Shown here in pieces: positions 36,944 to 46,287 of a stretch of DNA of 64,000 nucleotides (positions are counted from its first letter, which is position 1; each line of letters starts with the position of its first letter). The notes under the pieces are model-generated. The model was not told where the DNA came from and searched no databases. It was given only the letters and a program-made list of their open reading frames with translations. Location of the stretch: positions 1,984,001 through 2,048,000 of the forward strand of contig NZ_CP080095.1 of assembly GCF_019428685.1 (NCBI RefSeq). Reading direction: 5' to 3'. Origin of the DNA: Paraburkholderia edwinii (GTDB taxonomy: Bacteria; Pseudomonadota; Gammaproteobacteria; Burkholderiales; Burkholderiaceae). Made by a program: the position numbers and the translations under genes.

Positions 36944-38404
36944 TCAGACCAGTTCGCGATACAGCGCGAGGTAGCGCTCGGCCGACGTGCTCCAGCCGAA
37001 ATCCTCGCGCATCGCGCGCTGCTGGGTCGCCTTCCATTCGCTGCGCCGCGCGTACAGTGCAAAGGCACGGCGAATCGCGGCGGCGAGCGCCTCGGGCTCG
37101 AAGCGGTCGAAGACGAACCCCGTTGCGGCTTCGTCGGCGAGATTTTCGAGCGACGCGTCGATGACCGTATCGGCAAGGCCGCCGACCCGGTGTACGAGCG
37201 GCAGCGATCCGTAGGCGAGCGCGTAGAGCTGCGTAAGCCCGCACGGCTCGAAGCGCGACGGCACCGCGACCACGTCGCTGCCGGCGATGATCGCGTGCGC
37301 GAGGGCTTCGTCGAAGCCCAGTTCGACCGCGACCGACTCCGGATGCGTCTGCGCGACGCGTTGCAGGCCGGTTTCGAGCGCGGGGTCGCCGGTGCCGAAC
37401 ACGACGAGCTGTCCGCCGCGCCGGATGATCTCGGGCAGCGCGGCGAGCAGCAGGTCGAGGCCTTTCTGCTCGGTGAGCCGGCTCACCACGCCGAACAGCA
37501 GCACGTCGCTTTTCTGCGGCAGGCCGAAGCGCGCCTGCAGCGACGTCTTGCAGGCGCGTTTGCCGGAGAGGCGCGTATCGGTATAGCGCGCGGGCAGCAG
37601 CGCGTCGGTCGACGGCTTCCAGACCGTATAGTCGACGCCGTTGAGAATGCCCGACAGGTCGTGGGTGCGTTGGCGCAGCAGGCCGTCGAGACCGCCGCCT
37701 TGCGCGATGGTCTGGATTTCGCGCGCGTAGGTCGGGCTCACGGTAGTCAGGCGGTCCGAGAAATAAAGGCCCGCCTTCAGGAACGACATCTGGCCGTAGA
37801 ACTCGATGCCGTTGATGCCGAAGAAGTCGGACGGCAGCCCGAGCATGCCGAACTGCTGCGCCGGGAAGACACCCTGATACGCGAGGTTGTGCACCGTGAA
37901 CACGCTTTTCGCGAGCGGCCGGCTCCGCTCGCGTTCAGCGGCTTTCAGGTAGGCGGGCGCGAGGCCCGCATGCCAGTCGTGTGCGTGCACGATTTGCGGT
38001 GCCCACGCCGGATCGAGATGCTGCGCCAGCTGCGCGGCGCACCAGCTGAGCAGCGCGAAACGCTGCGCGTTGTCGCCGTACGGCACATGCTGCGCATCGA
38101 GATACGGGTTACCGGGCCGCTCGTAGAATGCGTCGGCGCGCACCACATAGACGATCACCCCGTTCGCCGCGAGCGTGCCCTGTTCGAGCGTCGCCTCGGG
38201 CGCGCCGAAGGTCCGCTCGAGACGCGCGACGGGCTTGAGGTCCGCGAGGCCTGCCAGCACGGACGGAAAGCCCGGCAGCAATACGCGCACGTCGGCCCCG
38301 AGCTCGATCAGCGCCGGCGGTAGCGCGCCGGTGACGTCGGCGAGGCCGCCTGTCTTCAGAAGAGGGTACAGCTCGCTAGCGACGTGCAGCGCGCGAATCG
38401 TCAT
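36944..38404 (-). CDS. glgA: Glycogen synthase (ADP-glucose:starch glucosyltransferase)
   Basis: Builds alpha-1,4-glucan chains from ADP-glucose in the cytosol. The 486-residue GT5 enzyme has the N-terminal KTGGLADV motif (residues 17-24) that binds ADP-glucose. It also has HAHDWHAGLAP, VSRLTEQKGLDLLLAAL and the C-terminal PSRFEPCGLTQLYALAYG with its conserved Glu. It lies 71 bases downstream of glgC on the same strand, so the two steps of glycogen synthesis are co-expressed. glgB, glgX and glgP are not in the window. Confidence 0.96.
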   Translation of the reverse strand: MTIRALHVASELYPLLKTGGLADVTGALPPALIELGADVRVLLPGFPSVLAGLADLKPVARLERTFGAPEATLEQGTLAANGVIVYVVRADAFYERPGNPYLDAQHVPYGDNAQRFALLSWCAAQLAQHLDPAWAPQIVHAHDWHAGLAPAYLKAAERERSRPLAKSVFTVHNLAYQGVFPAQQFGMLGLPSDFFGINGIEFYGQMSFLKAGLYFSDRLTTVSPTYAREIQTIAQGGGLDGLLRQRTHDLSGILNGVDYTVWKPSTDALLPARYTDTRLSGKRACKTSLQARFGLPQKSDVLLFGVVSRLTEQKGLDLLLAALPEIIRRGGQLVVFGTGDPALETGLQRVAQTHPESVAVELGFDEALAHAIIAGSDVVAVPSRFEPCGLTQLYALAYGSLPLVHRVGGLADTVIDASLENLADEAATGFVFDRFEPEALAAAIRRAFALYARRSEWKATQQRAMREDFGWSTSAERYLALYRELV

Positions 38405-38475
38405 AGGCGTCGTCCTCGCAGTCCGGATTCAATGGATGATTGATTGTGCCGCACTACCAGGTGCGCCGCAGCGAG

Positions 38476-39744
38476 CTAGCGTTGGGCGTCGCGTCTTAAC
38501 GCCTCCGCCGTCACGAGCACGACGCCGCTCTCGGTGCGATAAAAGCGTTCGGCATCGCGCGCCGGGTCTTCGCCGATCACCGTGCCGTCCGGAATCTGGC
38601 AGCCGCGGTCGATGACGACCTTGCGCAGCCGGCAGCTCGCGCCGATCGTCACCTGCGGCAACAAGACTGCCTCATTGATGTTACAGAATGAGTTCACGAC
38701 GACATTCGTCGACAGAACCGAGCGGGAAATCTGCGAGCCCGAGATCACACAGCCCGCGCAGACGATCAGATTGGTCGCCGAGCCTTGCAGCCCGTTCAGG
38801 TCGCGCACGAACTTGGCGGGCGGCAACTGCTCGAGATGCGTCCAGATCGGCCAGTTGCGGTCGTACAGGTCGAGCGTCGGGATGGTCGAGGCGAGGTCGA
38901 GGTTGGCGGCCCAGTATGCGTCGATCGTGCCGACGTCGCGCCAGTACGATTCGACGGTCGGGTCCGACGACACGCAGGACATGCTGAACGGATGCGCGAT
39001 CGCCTTGCCCGACGTGACGACGCGCGGAATGATGTCCTTGCCGAAGTCGTGGTCGGTCGCCACGCTCGTGATGTTATCCTCGAGCTGGTCGTACAGGTAC
39101 TGCGCGTTGAACACGTAGATGCCCATGCTCGCGAGCGCGATATCGGGGCGCCCCGGCATCGCAGGCGGATCGGCCGGCTTCTCGACGAAGCCCGTCACGC
39201 GGCGCTGTTCGTCGACAGCCATCACGCCGAACGCGACCGCCTCCATGCGCGGCACCTCGATGCAGCCGACCGTGCAGTCCGCGCCGCTTTCCACATGGTC
39301 CATCACCATGCGCGTGTAGTCCATCTTGTAGATATGGTCGCCGGCCAGCACGATGATGTACTTCGGTCCGATCGAACGGATGATGTCGAGGTTCTGGAAT
39401 ACCGCGTCGGCCGTGCCGCGATACCAGTGCGCGCCTTCGACGCGCTGCTGCGCGGGCCACAGGTCGATGAACTCGTTGAACTCGCCGCGCAGGAAACCCC
39501 AGCCGCGCTGCACGTGGCGCAGCAGCGAATGCGCCTTGTATTGCGTGACCACGGCGATGCGGCGGATGCCCGAATTGAGGCAGTTGGACAGCGCAAAATC
39601 GATGATGCGGTATTTGCCGCCGAAGTGGACGGCCGGCTTGACGCGCTTGTTGGTGAGCGGCCCGAGCCGGGTGCCGCGGCCGCCCGCGAGCACGATGGCG
39701 AGCGTAGTGTGTTGCAGATCGTTCAGGCTTGCCGGAGTATCCAT
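38476..39744 (-). CDS. glgC: Glucose-1-phosphate adenylyltransferase
   Basis: Makes ADP-glucose from glucose-1-phosphate and ATP, the committed step of glycogen synthesis. The 422-residue protein has the nucleotidyltransferase signature [20 protein letters not shown] (about residues 20-39), [12 protein letters not shown], the GDHIYKMDY loop and VEKP. A left-handed beta-helix C-terminal domain follows, where allosteric effectors bind. The ATG at 39744 follows GAGGGAG; the longer upstream frame has no support. It heads a glgC-glgA unit. Confidence 0.96.
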   Translation of the reverse strand: MDTPASLNDLQHTTLAIVLAGGRGTRLGPLTNKRVKPAVHFGGKYRIIDFALSNCLNSGIRRIAVVTQYKAHSLLRHVQRGWGFLRGEFNEFIDLWPAQQRVEGAHWYRGTADAVFQNLDIIRSIGPKYIIVLAGDHIYKMDYTRMVMDHVESGADCTVGCIEVPRMEAVAFGVMAVDEQRRVTGFVEKPADPPAMPGRPDIALASMGIYVFNAQYLYDQLEDNITSVATDHDFGKDIIPRVVTSGKAIAHPFSMSCVSSDPTVESYWRDVGTIDAYWAANLDLASTIPTLDLYDRNWPIWTHLEQLPPAKFVRDLNGLQGSATNLIVCAGCVISGSQISRSVLSTNVVVNSFCNINEAVLLPQVTIGASCRLRKVVIDRGCQIPDGTVIGEDPARDAERFYRTESGVVLVTAEALRRDAQR

Positions 39745-40203
39745 CTGCGTCTCCCTCTTTGTCGACCCGCGTTGGCGCTTTAGCGCCTCCGCGGATTCTA
39801 TGCAACGGCTGGTCGGAGTGGGCGCTCTAGCGCTTACTCCGATCCCAGTTGCGATAAGGTCAGCCCCCCGGATACACAAGCTGGCGTGCTGCGAACCGCG
39901 CATTGCGCGGCTATTGTTCTTATCTGTTGTTCTTGTGACCTTCCACAGCCTGGACCTGACGGACCCGGCGCGCAATGCGCAGGACGCCTTGCACATTGCA
40001 AGCCTCGTGCCTCCTCATGTGACCTGTCACGCGGGCTTGCCGGTTGTGCTTGCGCCAGCACGTTCCATCGACGCCAGGTAGAATCATCCGCTCCGATCCG
40101 CGTCCGTTCAAGTTCGGGTTATTGCTGCCATGCACCGCAATGAGCGGTGCTGTAAGCAGTACATAAGCCGCATAACCCGCGTCTCTCAATCAAGAACAAA
40201 CCC
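39745..40203. other. 459-base divergent promoter region of glgC and the exported hydrolase
   Basis: No gene is evident. A stem-loop lies at 39814-39841: CGGAGT pairs with ACTCCG and inner GCGC with GCGC around TCTA, with two G-T positions that would pair in RNA. On the glgC side it falls in the 5' leader, about 70-100 bases before the start codon, and could act on glgC expression. Both promoters must be here, but I cannot place them with confidence. Confidence 0.5.
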
Positions 40204-41379
40204 ATGAAATTGCGCCACACTCTCTCGCTCGCGTCGTTGTCTTCGCTTTTGCCCGCGGTTTCCACTTCGATTTCCCTTTCGGTTTCCCAAGTTTCGTCTG
40301 CCTTGATGGGCGGCGTCTGTGCGCTGGCGATCGCGTTTGCGCCAGCGACTTATGCGGCCGAGAGTGCGGGCACCGCGCCCCAGGCGGCATCCGCATCGGC
40401 TTCGGCGGCCGCCGACAACGCCGGACCCGCTTACGGTCCGGAACTCGAAGGCTTCGATTACCCGTTCCCGGTGCGACAGTTCAATTTCATGTCGCAAGGC
40501 GAATCCTTGCATATGGCCTATATGGACGTGCCCCCAGCCGACCCCGCGCATGCGAACGGCCGCACCGCGGTGCTGCTGCACGGCAAGAATTTTTGCGGCG
40601 CGACATGGGTCGAGACGATCCATCGGCTAAGCGACGCCGGCTATCGCGTGATCGCGCCGGACCAGATCGGCTTCTGTAAATCGAGCAAGCCCGAGCGTTA
40701 CCAGTTCACCTTCCAGCAGCTCGCGCGCAACACACACGATCTGCTCGAATCGATCGGCGTCACGCGCGCGACGATGATCGGCCACTCGACCGGCGGCATG
40801 CTCGCGATCCGCTATGCGCTGATGTACCCGGACGCGACCCAGCAACTCGTGCTGGTCGACCCGATCGGCCTCGAGGACTGGAAGGCGAAGGGCGTGCCGT
40901 CGCTATCGGTGGACCAGTGGTATGCGCGTGAACTCAATACCACGGCAGACCGCATTCGCCGTTACGAGCAGGCCACGTATTACGCGGGCCAATGGCGCGA
41001 TTCCTATGAGCCGTGGGTGCAGATGCTCGCGGGCATGTATCGCGGACCGGGCAAGCAACTCGTTGCATGGAATTCCGCGCTGCTCTACGACATGATTTAC
41101 ACGCAGCCGGTCTGCTATGAGTTCGGGCTGCTGAAAGTGCCGACGCTGCTGATGATCGGCGACAAGGACACCACCGCGATCGGCAAGGACGCCGCGCCGC
41201 CTGAGATGCGTGCAAAGCTCGGTCACTATCCGGAGCTCGGCAAGGCCGCGGCGCGCGCGATTCCGCATGCGACGCTCGTCGAATTTCCGACGCTCGGTCA
41301 TACGCCGCAGTTGCAGGACCCGGCGGCGTTTCACAAGGCGCTGCTCGACGGCATGGCGGCGGTGCAGGGCGCGAAGTAA
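40204..41379 (+). CDS. Exported alpha/beta hydrolase
   Basis: A 391-residue hydrolase with an N-terminal signal region (hydrophobic to about residue 52, ending ATYAAES). An Ala/Ser-rich linker leads into an alpha/beta hydrolase fold. Ser195 in GHSTGG is the nucleophile, the acid lies in LLMIGDKDTTA, and His in FPTLGHTPQLQDP. The HGKNFCGATW strand forms the oxyanion hole. The sequence style matches the proline iminopeptidase/haloalkane dehalogenase-like group, but the substrate is unknown. It ends in a strong hairpin shared with the convergent flavin monooxygenase gene. Confidence 0.88.
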   Translation: MKLRHTLSLASLSSLLPAVSTSISLSVSQVSSALMGGVCALAIAFAPATYAAESAGTAPQAASASASAAADNAGPAYGPELEGFDYPFPVRQFNFMSQGESLHMAYMDVPPADPAHANGRTAVLLHGKNFCGATWVETIHRLSDAGYRVIAPDQIGFCKSSKPERYQFTFQQLARNTHDLLESIGVTRATMIGHSTGGMLAIRYALMYPDATQQLVLVDPIGLEDWKAKGVPSLSVDQWYARELNTTADRIRRYEQATYYAGQWRDSYEPWVQMLAGMYRGPGKQLVAWNSALLYDMIYTQPVCYEFGLLKVPTLLMIGDKDTTAIGKDAAPPEMRAKLGHYPELGKAAARAIPHATLVEFPTLGHTPQLQDPAAFHKALLDGMAAVQGAK

Positions 41380-41393
41380 CGCATCACCTGGTT

Positions 41394-41429
41394 TGTCCGT
41401 TCAACCATTCGCGGATGGTTGAACGGGCA
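41394..41429. terminator. Bidirectional hairpin between convergent genes
   Basis: CCGTTCAACCAT (41397-41408) and ATGGTTGAACGG (41415-41426) form a perfect 12-base stem around TCGCGG, extended by TTTG and GCAA. It lies 17 bases after the hydrolase stop and 13 bases before the convergent gene's stop, so it can end both transcripts. Confidence 0.75.
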
Positions 41430-41441
41430 ACGAGCGGTTTT

Positions 41442-42440
41442 CTACTGAGCGGCCGCGCCGAGTTCGTCGCGAATCTGCGCGGCCATTTCGAACGAATGCA
41501 GCCGCGCCGCGTGATCGTAGATCTGCGCGGTTAGCATCAATTCGTCGGCGCCGGTCTGCTCGATGATCGACACGAGCTGCTCGCGCACCGTATCGCGATC
41601 GCCGATCGCCGAATACGCGAGCGAATGCGCAACGCTCGCCAGTTCGAACTCCGATGCTTCGATGCGATCGACGGGCGCCTGCAACTGCCCGGGCGTGCCG
41701 CGCCGCAAATTGACGAACTGTTGCTGCAGCGATGTGAAGAGCCGCCGCGCTTCGTCGTTCGTATCGGCTGCGAACAGATTGACACCGACCATCGCATACG
41801 GCCTCTCGAGCGCCGCCGACGGACGGAACTGCGCGCGATAGAGCTTCAGCGCCATCAGCATCTGGTCCGGCGCGAAGTGCGATGCGAACGCAAACGGCAA
41901 ACCGAGCGCCGCAGCCAGTTGCGCGCTGAAGAGGCTCGAGCCGAGCAGCCACAGCGGCACGTTGAGGCCCGCGCCCGGCACCGCGCGCACGCGCTGGCCG
42001 GCGACCGGCTCGGCGAAATAGCGCTGCAGTTCGACGACGTCGTCGGGGAACGAATCGGCGCTGCCTTGCAGATCGCGGCGCAAGGCGCGCGCGGTGGTCT
42101 GATCGCTGCCCGGCGCGCGGCCCAGACCGAGATCGATGCGGCCCGGATACAGCGACGCGAGTGTGCCGAACTGTTCGGCGATCACGAGCGGCGCGTGATT
42201 GGGCAGCATCACGCCGCCCGAGCCGACGCGGATGGTTTGCGTGCCGCCAGCGACATGGCCAATCACGACCGATGTCGCCGCGCTCGCGATGCCGGTCATA
42301 TTGTGATGCTCGGCCAGCCAGAAGCGCTTGTAGCCCCAGCGCTCGGCATGTTGTGCGAGATCGAGCGTGTTACGGAAGGCGTCGCTGGCGGTCGCGCCAA
42401 CAGTGATCGGAGACAGATCGAGAACGGAAAAGGGAATCAT
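41442..42440 (-). CDS. LLM-class flavin-dependent monooxygenase (YhbW-like)
   Basis: A 332-residue TIM-barrel oxidoreductase of the bacterial luciferase-like family, which uses reduced FMN and oxygen. Typical segments are [53 protein letters not shown] and [14 protein letters not shown]. The ATG at 42440 starts the conserved [11 protein letters not shown] strand. The frame open to 42845 extends over sequence with no homology-like features and was not used. Substrate unknown. Confidence 0.88.
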   Translation of the reverse strand: MIPFSVLDLSPITVGATASDAFRNTLDLAQHAERWGYKRFWLAEHHNMTGIASAATSVVIGHVAGGTQTIRVGSGGVMLPNHAPLVIAEQFGTLASLYPGRIDLGLGRAPGSDQTTARALRRDLQGSADSFPDDVVELQRYFAEPVAGQRVRAVPGAGLNVPLWLLGSSLFSAQLAAALGLPFAFASHFAPDQMLMALKLYRAQFRPSAALERPYAMVGVNLFAADTNDEARRLFTSLQQQFVNLRRGTPGQLQAPVDRIEASEFELASVAHSLAYSAIGDRDTVREQLVSIIEQTGADELMLTAQIYDHAARLHSFEMAAQIRDELGAAAQ

Positions 42441-43350
42441 GGCAATCCAGAGAGAGGCCGCGCGAGCGGCGCAGATCAGAGCGGATTGTGCCAAAGCACT
42501 TTCATTTCCGCTGAGGGCCGCTATAAGTCCACAATCGCCGCAGGGTTGGACCGATGCGGCGAGCGTGCCGACATCGCCGATGTCATTCATCTCGCCGATC
42601 TTGCCGATCTCGCGCCGCACGCAACCGCATTGCTCATGGAGCGGCCTTGCGCCGCGCGCCATAGCGTGTGAATTCGCACAGAAATTCGGGCATCCGCGCA
42701 TTAGCCTGAAGCTGGCGCTGTCGACATGGCCGCAGCCTTCCTCGGACTTCGACGCCGGTCGCTTGAGCTCGTCACGCGTAGGTCGGCTACGCAGTGCACC
42801 CCCGGACGTAGCGGGCGACCGGCTCAGCCGGACGCTATTCCGCACGCATCAGCTGGACTGATAACCCGGACCTGTAACCTGGATTTGACCGATACGCTCC
42901 CCGCGTGATCGAAGTTTCGTCAGCCGATTCGGTGTAAACGCGCTCTCGCGTGTTCGTCGTTGCAACGCTAGATTGTGATCAATCGGCGCACAGTCGAGGG
43001 GCCAGACGGTCGCGCACGCGCGGCCGAGCAAAGCGATAGAGCCGCATGGACGCGGCCGGACAAAGCGGAGCATGCACGACGGCAGCGAGACGAAGCGTCC
43101 GTGGCCGTCGTGCTCCCGCGCTTACTTTCCTTCAGCTTTCCGCACATCAATCCGATCGGGCCGCGCCGCAGACGCGCGCCGCTCCGGCGCGTTCGTCTTG
43201 TGTTCGCTGCCTGCCGGTTTCGTCTCCGCTTCGTTCCTGCTTCGTCTCCGCTTCGTCCCCGCTTCGTGCCATTAAGCGCCGCTTCGCCTGTCTGCGGTAT
43301 CCTGTCACGTCGTTGACTTCGTGACATACCGTCACTTTCCACGCTCTCAG
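42441..43350. other. 910-base stretch without a convincing gene
   Basis: Open frames on both strands here have unusual composition (Arg/Ala-rich, no domains) and look like chance frames in G+C-rich DNA. Two structures are visible. One is a long-range inverted repeat, GCCGGTCGC at 42754-42762 and GCGACCGGC at 42815-42823, enclosing a GCGTA/TACGC hairpin. The other is a CTTCGTCTCCG-type direct repeat at about 43217-43271. The promoter of the BamE-like gene must lie at its right end. Confidence 0.5.
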
Positions 43351-43908
43351 ATGGCCTTCCGCTATTCATCGCTGGTCGCGGCCACGCTCGGCGCATCGAT
43401 TGCGCTTACCGGCTGCGACAATCAACAGACCGAGCACGCCGTGCAGAAGCTCAAGGATTTTTTCAACGCCATCAAGCCCGACGTGCTGCTGCTCAGAGGG
43501 CTCACGCCCGGCGTCACGACCGAAGCGCAGATTCGCGACCAGATGGGCAAGCCCGAAACCGAGCGCAATTTCACCGACGGTTCGAAGCGCCTCGAATATC
43601 CGCGCGGTCCGGAAGGCCTCAACACCTATATGGTCGACATCGGTCCCGACGGCCGGCTGCAGGCCGTCACGCAAGTGCTGACCGCGGCGAACTTCGCGAA
43701 AATCCGCATGGGCATGACCGAGGACGAAGTGCGGCGCCTGCTTGGCAAGCCCGGTCAGATCGCCGTTTATCCGCTCAAGCCCGAAACGGTGTGGAGCTGG
43801 AAGTGGCGTGAAGGCGGCGTCACCGAGGAAGCATTCTTCAACGTGCATTTCGATGCGAACCATGTCGTCTACACGACATCGCGCTCGGATGTGATGCGCG
43901 GTCATTGA
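43351..43908 (+). CDS. BamE/SmpA-like outer-membrane lipoprotein
   Basis: A 185-residue lipoprotein with a signal peptide ending in the lipobox LTGC (Cys22). Two copies of a short alpha-beta unit of the SmpA/BamE type follow: LTPGVTTEAQIRDQMGKPE (about residues 51-69) and IRMGMTEDEVRRLLGKPGQ (about 117-135). BamE helps insert outer-membrane proteins; whether this one joins the Bam complex is unknown. ATG 43351 gives a canonical signal peptide; the GTG at 43321 would add ten residues before it. The stop lies in a 12-base duplication (TCATTGA at 43902 and 43914). Confidence 0.75.
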   Translation: MAFRYSSLVAATLGASIALTGCDNQQTEHAVQKLKDFFNAIKPDVLLLRGLTPGVTTEAQIRDQMGKPETERNFTDGSKRLEYPRGPEGLNTYMVDIGPDGRLQAVTQVLTAANFAKIRMGMTEDEVRRLLGKPGQIAVYPLKPETVWSWKWREGGVTEEAFFNVHFDANHVVYTTSRSDVMRGH

Positions 43909-43971
43909 TCGGCTCATTGAGCAGCGAAAGGAACCACGGCAATCGCCGCAAAACGAGGAGGGCTCTGGCAG

Positions 43972-45114
43972 GTGGCGCATCGACGTCGTTACAAGAAGAT
44001 CGGTCTCGTGCTCGGCGGTGGCGCCGCGCGCGGTTGGGCGCATATCGGCGCGATCCGCGCGCTGCACGATGCGGGCATCAAGCCTGACGTCGTCTGCGGT
44101 ACCTCGATCGGCGCGCTGGTCGGCGCGGTCTATGCGCACGGCGACCTCGACTGGCTCGAGGACTGGGTGTCGCGGCTGACCTGGCAGTCGGTCGTGAGGC
44201 TGCTCGATCTACGCTTCTCGGGCGGGCTTTTCGGCGGCAAGAAGGTTATTCAGGTGTTTGCCGAGCGCTTCAACGGCTGCGAAATTCGCGACCTGAAAAT
44301 GCCGTTCGCGGCGGTTGCGACCGAACTCGATACGGGACGCGAGACGTGTTTGCAGGAAGGCAGCGTCGTCGAGGCGGTGCGTGCGTCGATTGCGATTCCG
44401 GGCATTTTCACGCCGGTGTGGCATGAGGGCGTGTGGCTCGTCGATGGCGGGCTCGCGAATCCGGTGCCGGTGTCGGTCGCACGCGGCATGCGCGCGGACT
44501 GCGTGATCGCCGTCGATCTGAACAACGACATTCTCAATGGCCGCGATCTCGGCGGCTTGCTGCCGTTGCCGGCTACCGCGCGGCCCCGTACGAGAGCACG
44601 AAGACGGCCGGCGCCGCGGGCAGCCGCGCCGGTACCGGTCGACCCGCTGGAGAATCCGCTTCACCCGCAAGCCGATGTGCTGATCACCGGGCCGTCGCTC
44701 GCGGATCAGCTTGGGACCGCATCCGCCGCTGCCGCTGCCGCGTCGCCCGCGCTGCGTCGTAACGGCAAGCCGTGGCCGCGCTGGCTGCAGCCGGCGCCGG
44801 GGTTTGAAGGCGGCGGCGACATGCGGATCGGCGACGTCCACGCGGGGGATATGCGCGGAGCCGACGTTCGCGTGCCGCCCGCGCCGAGCGCGCGCATTCC
44901 GTCGATGCTGAGCTCGATCGCGCAAAGCATCGACATCATGCAGGTGCGTATTACGCGCAGCCGCCTTGCCGGCGAACCGGCTGACGTGCTGATCCAGCCG
45001 CGTCTCGGCGGCCTCGGTATCTTCGATTTTCACCGTGCGGAGCCAGCCATCGCTGAAGGACGGGCGGCCGTCGAAGCGATGCTTCCGGCCATCCGCGCGC
45101 TGCTCGGCGAGTGA
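43972..45114 (+). CDS. Patatin-like phospholipase (RssA-type)
   Basis: A 380-residue lipid acyl hydrolase. The oxyanion loop GGGAARGWAHIG (about residues 15-26), the nucleophile Ser45 in GTSIGALVG and the dyad Asp158 in DGGLANPVPV are intact. A low-complexity insert rich in Arg, Pro and Ala (about residues 200-300) interrupts the C-terminal part before the last conserved strands. The start is a GTG with GAGGAGG upstream. It lies 63 bases after the BamE-like gene, possibly one unit. The stop is followed by G+T-rich degenerate repeats. Confidence 0.85.
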   Translation: MAHRRRYKKIGLVLGGGAARGWAHIGAIRALHDAGIKPDVVCGTSIGALVGAVYAHGDLDWLEDWVSRLTWQSVVRLLDLRFSGGLFGGKKVIQVFAERFNGCEIRDLKMPFAAVATELDTGRETCLQEGSVVEAVRASIAIPGIFTPVWHEGVWLVDGGLANPVPVSVARGMRADCVIAVDLNNDILNGRDLGGLLPLPATARPRTRARRRPAPRAAAPVPVDPLENPLHPQADVLITGPSLADQLGTASAAAAAASPALRRNGKPWPRWLQPAPGFEGGGDMRIGDVHAGDMRGADVRVPPAPSARIPSMLSSIAQSIDIMQVRITRSRLAGEPADVLIQPRLGGLGIFDFHRAEPAIAEGRAAVEAMLPAIRALLGE

Positions 45115-45477
45115 TGCGGGTTCGCGCCGCGCGGGTTTGCGTCGGCTCGCGTGGGTTCGCGCCACACCGGTTTGCGCGGGTTTGCGTGGGTTTGCGTCGT
45201 CCGGCGCTGTTCCGCGCGGTTTCATATGGCATGCTCAGCGTCACGCCGTGCTGCCCGGATATGCTATTTTCCGCGCTGCGCCGTACCTTGCCTTTGTGCG
45301 GCAATGCGGTGATGCTGATGCCGTCGCATGCGTTGCCGCTTTAACGTAGTCGCCTGCACGTTGTCGCCTGCAAGTTGCAGCTTCGAGGCTGCCGCTTTGA
45401 AGTTGCCGCTTCAAGGCGCGGCACCGTTCCGCGCACCTTGATGCGGCGTCATCGACTCCTCTGAACTGGAGACCATC
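45115..45477. repeat. 363-base repeat-rich gap before the arginine transporter ATPase
   Basis: Starting directly after the patatin stop, degenerate copies of GCGGGTTTGCGTC follow one another to about 45210. A second group of TTGCCGCTT/GTCGCCTGCA-type repeats runs from about 45330 to 45420. No gene is visible. In related genomes, as I recall, genes for the binding protein and permeases of the arginine/ornithine transporter precede the ATPase; they are not here. Confidence 0.55.
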
Positions 45478-46278
45478 TTGCCCAATAACACGCAAGCTCA
45501 AGCCGAAGAAGCCTGCAAGCTCGTCGTGCAGGACATCCATAAGCGCTATGGCGACAACGAAGTGCTGAAGGGCGTGTCGATGAACGCGCAGAAGGGCGAT
45601 GTGATCAGCATCATCGGCGCGAGCGGCTCAGGCAAGAGCACGTTTCTGCGCTGCATCAACTTTCTCGAGCGGCCGAACGCGGGCAAGATCATCGTCGACG
45701 GCGAAACGGTGCGCACCAAGGCGGACCGCAACGGCAATTTCGAAGTGGCGGACCACAAGCAGTTGCAGCGCATCCGCACGAAGCTCGCGATGGTGTTCCA
45801 GCACTTCAACTTGTGGGCGCATATGACGGTGCTCGAGAATGTCGTCGAGGCGCCGATTCATGTGCTCGGCCTGTCGCGTCACGAAGCCGAAGAACGCGCG
45901 CGCACCTACCTCGAGAAGGTCGGACTCGCGCCGCGGCTCGAAAAGCAGTATCCGTCGCATCTGTCGGGCGGGCAGCAGCAGCGCGTCGCGATTGCGCGCG
46001 CGCTCGCGATGAACCCGGATGTGATGCTGTTCGACGAGCCGACCTCGGCGCTCGATCCCGAACTCGTCGGCGAGGTGCTGAAGGTCATGCAGGCGCTCGC
46101 CGACGAAGGCCGCACGATGATCGTCGTTACGCACGAGATGGGCTTCGCGCGCAACGTGTCGAATCACGTGATGTTCCTGCACCAGGGCCGTACCGAAGAG
46201 GAAGGGCCGCCCGCTGAAGTGCTCGGCACGCCGAAGAGCGAACGGCTCAAGCAGTTTCTGTCCGGCAGCCTCAAATAG
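45478..46278 (+). CDS. ATP-binding subunit of a basic amino acid ABC transporter (HisP/AotP-like)
   Basis: A 266-residue polar amino acid ABC ATPase. Walker [10 protein letters not shown] (about residues 44-52), the Q-loop in [14 protein letters not shown], signature [15 protein letters not shown], Walker [15 protein letters not shown] and the switch His in VTHEMGF are all present. The start is a TTG with GGAG upstream. Sequence style and position before the ast regulator point to arginine/ornithine (AotP) uptake. The binding protein and permeases are missing upstream, so the partner membrane proteins must be encoded elsewhere. Confidence 0.85.
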   Translation: MPNNTQAQAEEACKLVVQDIHKRYGDNEVLKGVSMNAQKGDVISIIGASGSGKSTFLRCINFLERPNAGKIIVDGETVRTKADRNGNFEVADHKQLQRIRTKLAMVFQHFNLWAHMTVLENVVEAPIHVLGLSRHEAEERARTYLEKVGLAPRLEKQYPSHLSGGQQQRVAIARALAMNPDVMLFDEPTSALDPELVGEVLKVMQALADEGRTMIVVTHEMGFARNVSNHVMFLHQGRTEEEGPPAEVLGTPKSERLKQFLSGSLK

Positions 46279-46287
46279 CGGGCATGC

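Noticed and set aside
42367..43073. Several open frames in the 42.4-43.1 kb region
   Set aside because: They have no recognisable domains or ribosome sites, partly overlap the monooxygenase in antisense and have composition typical of chance frames in G+C-rich DNA.
45115..45477. Repeat cluster considered as a CRISPR array
   Set aside because: Units are short (about 10-13 bases), degenerate and contiguous, with no spacers of constant length and no cas genes.
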